From: Actinomycetota bacterium
GTDB lineage: Bacteria > Actinomycetota > Thermoleophilia > Solirubrobacterales > Solirubrobacteraceae
Length of the DNA: 11,125 nucleotides
Assembly: GCA_019348435.1 (NCBI GenBank)
Contig: JAHWJM010000046.1
Coordinates: 1 to 11,125, forward strand
Direction of reading: 5' to 3'
The notes beneath the pieces are model-generated. The model saw nothing but the letters and a program-made list of their open reading frames with translations, made no database searches and was not told where the DNA came from. Shown here piece by piece: positions 6,846 through 11,125 of this stretch (within the stretch, counting starts at the first letter, position 1; each line of letters begins with the position of its first letter). The position numbers were made by a program, and so were the translations under genes.

Positions 6846-7256
6846 TCAGTGATGCCGTTCGCCGGCGCCCGCGCCCGCGCCGGCCTCGGAGTCGCCACCG
6901 AGCCGCAGAGCCCGCGCCACCAGGCGCCACGCCACGAACAGCAGGAACAAGCCGAACCCCACCTCCAGCGCGCGCTGCGGCACGGCGTTGGCGATCGCCA
7001 CGCCGGCCAGCGCCCCGGCCACGGCGACGACGCCGAGCACCGCTCCGGTCCGCACGTCGACGTTGCCGTGAGCACGCTGACGTACCGCACCCACCAGCGC
7101 GACCGGGATGATCGCCAGCAGCGAGGTCGCCTCGGCGTCGAGCTGGCTCAGGCCAAGGCCGATCGTCAGCGCGGGCACGAACAGCGTGCCGCCGCCGACG
7201 CCGAGCAGCCCGGCGACGACGCCCGCCGCCAGGCCGATGAGGATCGCCTCGATCAC
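6846..7256 (-). CDS. Half-length TauE/SafE (TSUP) membrane protein, second gene of a split pair
   Basis: A 136-residue integral membrane protein with four predicted helices. The first carries the family hallmark GLLGVGGGTLFVPAL (about residues 16-30). The others are near ATSLLAIIPVALVG, TGAVLGVVAVAGALAG and VGFGLFLLFVAWRLV. A short hydrophilic tail rich in Gly and Ala ends in two His. TauE/SafE proteins export sulfite, sulfoacetate or similar small organic acids and normally have about 250 residues built of two such repeats, so this chain is one repeat. Its GTG start (7256-7254) overlaps the TGA of the upstream half as GTGA, the usual sign of translational coupling. The two products probably pair as a heterodimer giving the normal eight-helix transporter. 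The substrate cannot be inferred. The upstream extension of this frame is discarded because it is Arg-rich and lies inside the partner gene. Confidence 0.85.
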   Translation of the reverse strand: MIEAILIGLAAGVVAGLLGVGGGTLFVPALTIGLGLSQLDAEATSLLAIIPVALVGAVRQRAHGNVDVRTGAVLGVVAVAGALAGVAIANAVPQRALEVGFGLFLLFVAWRLVARALRLGGDSEAGAGAGAGERHH

Positions 7257-7618
7257 AGCCCGGCCAGCATGGCGACGGCGACCGCGCCCAGCACGGCCGC
7301 GAAGAGAAGCGAGATCGACCTCGCGGAGATCCGCGCCTGCAGCTCGGTCCCGATCAGGACGCCCGCAACGGCCGGCAGTCCGACGAGCAGCCCCTCGCGG
7401 ATATGCACGTTCCCGTAGGCGCCGTGCGCGGCCGTCGCGACGGCCGCGATGATCACGATCGCCGCGAGCGAGGTGCCGGTTGCCAGGCGCTCGCCGAAGC
7501 CGCACCACAGCACGAGCAGCGGGACGATGAGAATGCCGCCGCCGACGCCGAACAGCCCGCTGAACAAGCCGGCGGCGGTGCCGATCGCCGCCAGCCTGAG
7601 CGTTCGGCGTCCGGCCAT
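7253..7618 (-). CDS. Half-length TauE/SafE (TSUP) membrane protein, first gene of a split pair
   Basis: A 121-residue membrane protein with four predicted helices. It begins with the family motif GLFGVGGGILIVPLL (about residues 19-33) and continues with TSLAAIVIIAAVATAAHGAYGN, GLLVGLPAVAGVLIG and SLLFAAVLGAVAVAML. It aligns along its whole length with the downstream half (TSLA/TSLL, AHGAYGNV/RQRAHGNV, VAGVLIG/VAGALAG), as the two repeats of one full-length TauE/SafE do. The ATG at 7618 is chosen because TAGTAT lies exactly seven bases upstream, as for two other minus-strand genes here. The ATG at 7627, three codons earlier, is possible but would overlap that hexamer. It faces otsB across 19 bases. 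Confidence 0.85.
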   Translation of the reverse strand: MAGRRTLRLAAIGTAAGLFSGLFGVGGGILIVPLLVLWCGFGERLATGTSLAAIVIIAAVATAAHGAYGNVHIREGLLVGLPAVAGVLIGTELQARISARSISLLFAAVLGAVAVAMLAGL

Positions 7619-7624
7619 GCGCGC

Positions 7625-7631
7625 CATACTA
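7625..7631. promoter_or_regulatory. Second overlapping bidirectional -10 element (CATACTA)
   Basis: The same CATACTA core as at 1276-1282. On the minus strand TAGTAT is followed by seven bases and the ATG of the transporter gene (7618). On the plus strand CATACT is followed by seven bases and the ATG of otsB (7638). There is no Shine-Dalgarno on either side. TTCGGC at 7603-7608 is a weak -35 candidate for the plus strand at a 16-base spacing. Confidence 0.55.
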
Positions 7632-7637
7632 CGAGCC

Positions 7638-8441
7638 ATGTCCGCCGCCGCCACGCTCGCCGAGGCGCTCGCCCCGCTGCGCTCCGATCCCGCGCGGGCC
7701 GCGGTCCTGCTCGACATCGACGGTACGCTCGCGCCGATCGTGCGCCACGCCGCCGACGCCGCCGTCCCCGAATCGACGCGCACGCAGCTCATCGCGGTCG
7801 CCAAGCGCTACGCCGTCGTCGGCTGCATCAGCGGCCGCCGTTCCTCGACCGCGCGCCAGATGGTCTCACTCGGCTCGATCGCCTACGTCGGCAACCACGG
7901 CGCGGAGCTGCTGGCGCCGGGTGCCACGCAGCCCGAGATCGACCCCGAGGTCGCCGCCCACGAGCGCAGCGTGCGTGACTTCGCGTCCGCCGCCTACACA
8001 ACCGACGTGCAGCGCCTGCGCGTGCGCAGCGAGGACAAGGGGTCGATCATCGCCTTCCACTGGCGCGGCGCGCCGGACGAGGACGCCGCCGAGAGCGCCG
8101 TGCGCGCGATCGCCGAGCAGGCGCAGGCCGACGGGCTGTGGATCCACTGGGGGCGCAAGGTGCTCGAGCTGCGCCCGCCGGTCGAGCTCAACAAGGGCCG
8201 CGGCGCGCGGCGGCTGGTCGACGGGCGCGACCTCGCGGCGGCGCTGTACGTCGGCGACGACATGACCGACCTCGATGCGTTCGCCGGCCTGCGCGCTTGC
8301 GTCGATGAGGGGCAGCTCGGCGCAGCGATCTGCGTCGGCGTGCGCTCCGACGAGACGCCGGCGCAGCTCGAGGAGGGCGCCGACCTGCTCGTCGACGGCC
8401 CACGCGGCGTCGTCGAGCTGCTCCGCGCGCTGGCGACCTGA
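7638..8441 (+). CDS. otsB: Trehalose-6-phosphate phosphatase (HAD superfamily)
   Basis: A 267-residue cytosolic enzyme that removes phosphate from trehalose 6-phosphate, the second step of the OtsA-OtsB route to trehalose, a compatible solute. HAD motifs are in order: LLDIDGTLAP with nucleophile Asp26 and acid/base Asp28; ISGRR (64-68); VGNHG, the family's substrate loop; the cap-domain words SEDKG and GRKVLELRP; and VGDDMTD (205-211) with the Mg-binding Asp207/Asp208. Length is normal for bacterial OtsB. The longer upstream frame is rejected because it reads into the divergent transporter gene; the ATG at 7638 sits seven bases after a -10-like CATACT. The partner synthase otsA is not in the window, so it must lie elsewhere or be replaced. 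The small membrane protein at 8451 follows after nine bases and is probably co-transcribed. Confidence 0.92.
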   Translation: MSAAATLAEALAPLRSDPARAAVLLDIDGTLAPIVRHAADAAVPESTRTQLIAVAKRYAVVGCISGRRSSTARQMVSLGSIAYVGNHGAELLAPGATQPEIDPEVAAHERSVRDFASAAYTTDVQRLRVRSEDKGSIIAFHWRGAPDEDAAESAVRAIAEQAQADGLWIHWGRKVLELRPPVELNKGRGARRLVDGRDLAAALYVGDDMTDLDAFAGLRACVDEGQLGAAICVGVRSDETPAQLEEGADLLVDGPRGVVELLRALAT

Positions 8442-8450
8442 GCGCGGCCC

Positions 8451-8978
8451 ATGCGCTTCGTCGATTTCCTCCGCGCCGCGGTCCTGCTCTGTGGCGGGTC
8501 GGCGACGGCGCTGGCGGCGGTCACCGTCGTCGGCGCCAGCTCCACCGACGACGCCGTGCTCGCGGGCTTCGTCATCGGCTGGTGGTTGGTCGCGTCGATG
8601 ATCGGCATGTGGCTCGGCCGGCGGGCAGAGACCAACTCGCCGATCGCCCAGCTGCTGGCGGCGGCGAAATCGACGAACTCCCTCCCGGAGCAGCGCCCGG
8701 GCAGCCTGCTGCTCAACCGGATGTGGCCGCTGCTCGTATCGACCATCCTCGCCCTCGGGCTCGGCCTCGTGGCCCCGCAGATCCCGGCGATCGCGTGCGG
8801 CTTTGCGATCATCGGAGCGCTCGCGTGGCGCCGACAGGAAGCGGCCGTCACCGCCATCGAGGAGCGCGACGGCGTCGCGTTCTACGTCGAGCCGACGTCT
8901 CCGCTCAAGCCGATCAAGCTCGTCCGCGCCCCCGGTTTTCGACGCGACATGGCGTCGGCGAACCACGCCGCGCGCTGA
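8451..8978 (+). CDS. Conserved-looking four-helix membrane protein of unknown function
   Basis: A 175-residue protein I do not recognise. It has two pairs of hydrophobic helices: about 8-29 (AAVLLCGGSATALAAVTVVG) and 35-56 (DAVLAGFVIGWWLVASMIG), then, after a hydrophilic loop, about 90-108 (MWPLLVSTILALGLGLVAP) and 109-125 (IPAIACGFAIIGALAW). The C-terminal 50 residues are soluble and basic, with FYVEPTSPLKPIKLVRAPGF. Codon use is normal for the window and the frame is intact, so it is a real gene. It starts nine bases after otsB without a Shine-Dalgarno, so it is probably the second gene of that operon. It ends three bases from the convergent DUF554 gene. A link with trehalose metabolism is suggested only by position. 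Confidence 0.8.
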   Translation: MRFVDFLRAAVLLCGGSATALAAVTVVGASSTDDAVLAGFVIGWWLVASMIGMWLGRRAETNSPIAQLLAAAKSTNSLPEQRPGSLLLNRMWPLLVSTILALGLGLVAPQIPAIACGFAIIGALAWRRQEAAVTAIEERDGVAFYVEPTSPLKPIKLVRAPGFRRDMASANHAAR

Positions 8979-8981
8979 GCA

Positions 8982-9698
8982 TCACAGCAGGCTGACGATC
9001 CCCACGAGCAGCGGCGCGAGCACGAGCGCCGGCAGGAAGTTGCCGACCTTGACGTCCTTGAGGTCGAGCAGGCGCAGGGCGATCCCGATGATCAGCACGC
9101 CGCCCGTCGACGTCATCGCAGCGAGCGCGTCGCCGCGCAGGATGTCCGCGAACAGGCCGGCCCCCAGCGTCAGGGCCCCCTGCACGACGAGCACCGTCAC
9201 CGCAGCGAACGCCACGCCGGCGCCGAGCGTCGAGGCCAGGGCGATCGACGCGAAGCCGTCGAGCAGCGACTTCGTCGCCAGCGGCTCGACGTTGCCGTTC
9301 AGCCCGTCCTCGAAGGAGCCGACGACGGTCAGGGGCCCGACGCAGAACAGCAGGCTCGCCGTGACGAACGCCTCGCTGACGGTCGATTCGCCCCGCCCAC
9401 CCAGAGCCGGCTGGCGCGACCGGACGAGCCCTGCTTGGAGGCGGTCGCCGAGCCGGGCAAGGCGCGCCTCGATCCCGATCGCCTCTCCGATCAACCCGCC
9501 GAGCAGGACCGCGCCGAGCACGTAGAGGGCGCTCGTGTCGCGCCAGCCGAGCGCGAGATCGACGCCGATCACGGCCGTCACGAGGCCGAGGCCGGCGAGC
9601 ACCTGGCGCTGCAGCCCGGCCGGCAGGCGCCTGCCGAGCGTGACGCCGATCGCCGTTCCCAGCAGCACCGCCGCGACGTTGAGGAAGGTCCCGGTCAC
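8982..9698 (-). CDS. DUF554 family membrane protein (YdfK-like)
   Basis: A 238-residue integral membrane protein of the DUF554 family, whose function is unknown. It begins TGTFLNVAAVLLGTAIGVTLGRRL, matching the family N-terminus 'GTLVN-hhhhGxxhGhhhGxRL'. Later family marks are TASLLFCVGPLTVVGSFEDG and SLLDGFASIALASTLG, and the C-terminal region has STGGVLIIGIALRLL with KVGNFLPALVLAP. About seven hydrophobic segments are visible. The GTG at 9698 is preferred because family members start just before the GT-hN motif. A GTG at 9731 in the same frame would add 11 residues and overlap the glycosyltransferase start region. No Shine-Dalgarno or convincing -10 is seen for either. Confidence 0.88.
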   Translation of the reverse strand: MTGTFLNVAAVLLGTAIGVTLGRRLPAGLQRQVLAGLGLVTAVIGVDLALGWRDTSALYVLGAVLLGGLIGEAIGIEARLARLGDRLQAGLVRSRQPALGGRGESTVSEAFVTASLLFCVGPLTVVGSFEDGLNGNVEPLATKSLLDGFASIALASTLGAGVAFAAVTVLVVQGALTLGAGLFADILRGDALAAMTSTGGVLIIGIALRLLDLKDVKVGNFLPALVLAPLLVGIVSLL

Positions 9699-9705
9699 GA
9701 GATGC

Positions 9706-9712
9706 GGGAGGA
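9706..9712 (+). promoter_or_regulatory. Shine-Dalgarno-like GGGAGGA upstream of the glycosyltransferase, but leading to an out-of-frame GTG
   Basis: GGGAGGA is followed after seven bases by a GTG (9720), ideal spacing. From that GTG the frame is stopped by TAG after five codons. The glycosyltransferase frame lies one base off. One missing base between about 9720 and 9735 would join this ribosome site to the gene. Confidence 0.35.
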
Positions 9713-9733
9713 TGGCACGGTGGGTGGGCACCG

Positions 9734-10729
9734 ATAGCGGCCGACGTCCTGATCGTCTCGCTCGGCTCGACCGCCGGCCTGCGCGCCTCCGACGATGCGC
9801 TCGCCGCCGCGCTGCGGCGGGCGGGCGCCGAGGTCCAGCTCGTCGCCGCACGGGCGCCGCGCGAGCTGCGCACCTATGGCCTGACCGACCTCGCCTGGGC
9901 GCGCGCGGCGCGGGTCGCCGCCACGAGCGCGATCGCCGCGCATGCGCCGCGCGCAGTGATCTACTCGACGGTCACGGCGGCGCTGCTCTGGCCGCGCGCG
10001 GGGGCGATCCGCTACGACGCGCCGGCGGCCGCAAACCGGCCTGGACGCCACGGCGCGTGGCAGCGACCGCTGGAGCGCCGGCGGCTGCGCCAGGCGCCCC
10101 TGCTGGTGGCAGTCGATCCCGGCACGCTCGCGGAGACGCCGCGCCCGCACGCGCCGGCGATCGTCGTGCCGATCGCGGTCGAGCCGTCGCCGCCGACCGG
10201 CGCGCCCCGCGACATCGCGGCGATCACGTACGCCGCCAATCCGGAGAAGAAGGGCCTGGATCGCGTGCTCGCAGCCTGGACACGCGCCCGGAGCGACGAC
10301 GAGCAGCTCGTCGTCGCCGGTGCCGAGCTGCGGATCGACGTGCCCGGCGTGCGCGTGGCCGGGCGGCTGAACCCGGAGGCCTATCGCGCGCTCCTGCGCC
10401 GCGCGCGCGTCTTCGTCACGGCGCCGCGGCGCGAGGACTACGGCGTCGCGCAGCTCGAGGCGCTCGCGGACGGCTGCGTCCTCGTCACGAACACGGCGCC
10501 CGGGCCGTACGCCGCGCTGCCCCTCGCCCGCGCGCTCGACGCCCGCCTCGTGGTCGATCGCGACGATCCCGGGCCGGGCCTGGCGCGGGCGCTGCGCATC
10601 GCGCTCGACGCTCCGCCGCCCGACTACGCCGAGCGCGCAGCGGCGGCGCTCGCGCCGTTTCGACGCGACGCGGTCGACGCCGTCGTTCGTGAGGAGCTGC
10701 TGCCGCGCCTGCTGTCGAGCGGGCGATGA
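9734..10729 (+). CDS. GT-B fold glycosyltransferase (GT4-like), start codon unclear
   Basis: A glycosyltransferase of two Rossmann domains that would move a sugar from a nucleotide donor to an unknown acceptor. The frame carries a typical N-terminal strand-loop-helix (DVLIVSLGSTAGLRAS, then AALRRAGAEVQLVAA). The C-terminal domain has YAANPEKKGLDRVLAAW, which begins that domain, VAGRLNPEAYRALLRRARVFV, and the donor-binding EX7E motif in REDYGVAQLEALADG (the two Glu at about residues 234 and 242 counted from 9734). About 330 residues from 9734 is a normal length. No ATG, GTG or TTG lies in frame between the upstream stop (9680) and GTG 9956. Starting at 9956 would remove most of the N-terminal domain, though a gene finder would pick it. 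Position 9734 is an ATA placed where a start is expected. I infer a one-base error or mutation near the start. The acceptor and pathway are unknown. Confidence 0.78.
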   Translation: MAADVLIVSLGSTAGLRASDDALAAALRRAGAEVQLVAARAPRELRTYGLTDLAWARAARVAATSAIAAHAPRAVIYSTVTAALLWPRAGAIRYDAPAAANRPGRHGAWQRPLERRRLRQAPLLVAVDPGTLAETPRPHAPAIVVPIAVEPSPPTGAPRDIAAITYAANPEKKGLDRVLAAWTRARSDDEQLVVAGAELRIDVPGVRVAGRLNPEAYRALLRRARVFVTAPRREDYGVAQLEALADGCVLVTNTAPGPYAALPLARALDARLVVDRDDPGPGLARALRIALDAPPPDYAERAAAALAPFRRDAVDAVVREELLPRLLSSGR

Positions 10730-10770
10730 GCTCCGTGCGGATCGCCCGCGACGGGATGTCTGGCGGCTGA

Positions 10771-10785
10771 CCGCGAGGATCGCGG
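10771..10785. repeat. Short perfect inverted repeat
   Basis: CCGCGA, three bases, TCGCGG, in the 107-base gap between the glycosyltransferase and the stress gene. It has no T-run, so it is a poor terminator. It could be an operator or chance. Together with the palindrome at 10801-10810 it is the only structure I see in this gap. Confidence 0.3.
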
Positions 10786-10800
10786 AGGGGACGCAGCGGG

Positions 10801-10810
10801 AACCCGGGTT
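10801..10810. repeat. Perfect 10-base palindrome AACCCGGGTT
   Basis: It lies 27-36 bases upstream of the stress-gene ATG. Its position would suit an operator or the 5' untranslated region. The GGGTT half vaguely recalls the -35 of stress sigma factors, but no matching -10 is present at a proper distance. Confidence 0.3.
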
Positions 10811-10826
10811 GCACGATCGTCGCCGG

Positions 10827-10832
10827 AAGGAG
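10827..10832 (+). promoter_or_regulatory. Strong Shine-Dalgarno AAGGAG of the stress gene
   Basis: AAGGAG ends four bases before the ATG at 10837 and decides that start. It contrasts with the other genes in the window, most of which lack any such site. Confidence 0.7.
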
Positions 10833-10836
10833 CAGC

Positions 10837-11125
10837 ATGCCCATCACGCCCGATAGCTCTACGACCACTACGGGTGGCGGACGCCGAAGCGTCGCCACCT
10901 TCGAGGACTACGCCGGGGCGCAGCGCGCTGTCGACGCGCTCTCCGATCGCGGCTTCCCCGTCGAGCGCGTCGCGATCGTCGGCACCGGACTGCGCTACGT
11001 CGAGCAGGTCTCGGGCCGGCTGACGACCGGCCGTGCAGCGCTCGCCGGCGCCGGTCAGGGAGCGCTCGTCGGACTGTTCGTGGCGTTGCTGCTCGGGCTC
11101 TTCCTGACGGTCGAGGAGGCGTTCC
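10837..11125 (+). CDS. YflT-type general stress protein, N-terminal part (cut by window edge)
   Basis: The first 96 codons of a gene open to the right edge. A Ser/Thr/Gly-rich lead of about 17 residues precedes a small alpha/beta domain, RSVATFEDYAGAQRAVDALS followed by GFPVERVAIVGTGLRYVEQV. This is the pattern of the YflT/GspM-like 'heat-induced stress protein' domain (PF11181-like), common in actinobacteria and bacilli. After it comes a Gly/Ala-rich stretch and a hydrophobic helix (GALVGLFVALLLGLFLTV), so the protein is probably membrane-anchored or has a glycine-zipper-like segment, as many actinobacterial members do. Bacillus YflT is a SigB-dependent general stress protein of unknown biochemical role. 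The start is set by a strong Shine-Dalgarno. It stands alone, 107 bases after the glycosyltransferase. Confidence 0.82.
   Translation, partial: MPITPDSSTTTTGGGRRSVATFEDYAGAQRAVDALSDRGFPVERVAIVGTGLRYVEQVSGRLTTGRAALAGAGQGALVGLFVALLLGLFLTVEEAF

Noticed and set aside
7257..7508. Longer N-terminus for the second TauE/SafE half
   Set aside because: The added part is Arg-rich non-membrane sequence overlapping the partner gene; GTG 7256 in the GTGA overlap starts exactly at the first helix.
10001..10836. Riboswitch upstream of the stress gene
   Set aside because: I compared the 10730-10836 leader from memory with ydaO, guanidine and fluoride motifs and saw no convincing core; only short palindromes remain.
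1..11125. CRISPR array, tRNA, rRNA, insertion sequence or attachment sites
   Set aside because: No regularly spaced repeats, no tRNA-like TTCGANTCC context, no rRNA-like sequence, no transposase motif and no terminal repeats were seen.

Overview
The window is very GC-rich (the wobble position is almost always G or C), and nearly all of it is coding. The proteins are of actinobacterial type: an AdnA-like helicase-nuclease with an iron-sulfur nuclease domain, a PAC2 proteasome-chaperone-type protein and a YflT-type stress protein. This suggests an actinomycete, most likely of the Thermoleophilia/Solirubrobacterales kind. That placement is an inference from protein style, not from a marker gene.

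Layout, left to right. Positions 1-1269 (minus) are one uninterrupted reading frame. It starts as an inositol-monophosphatase-family protein, changes after about residue 250 into a short piece of a phosphoribosyltransferase, and then into the N-terminal part of dihydroxy-acid dehydratase (IlvD), running off the left edge. It is either a very odd fusion or, more likely, a chimeric contig end. Divergent from it, 1288-4422 (plus) encodes the helicase-nuclease, with several degenerate motor motifs and an intact nuclease. Convergent to that are a MOSC protein (4432-4992) and, upstream of it in the same operon, a PAC2 protein (5008-5883). A YhaM-like OB-fold/HD protein (5932-6798) diverges from PAC2. 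Next come two half-length TauE/SafE transporter genes overlapping by four bases (6846-7256 and 7253-7618, minus). Divergent from these are a trehalose-6-phosphate phosphatase (7638-8441) and a small four-helix membrane protein (8451-8978). A DUF554 membrane protein (8982-9698, minus) follows, then a GT-B glycosyltransferase with no normal in-frame start codon (about 9734-10729), and finally the 5' end of a YflT-type stress gene (10837 to the right edge).

Two patterns stand out. First, at least five starts in the divergent pairs have a -10-like hexamer 6-7 bases before the start codon and no Shine-Dalgarno sequence, as expected for leaderless mRNAs. In two divergent gaps the same CATACTA core serves both strands. 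Only the stress gene and, in the wrong frame, the glycosyltransferase have a good Shine-Dalgarno sequence. Second, the transporter is split at its internal repeat into two coupled genes. No mobile element, CRISPR array, tRNA or rRNA is visible. The gene set is mostly housekeeping and does not form one obvious pathway.
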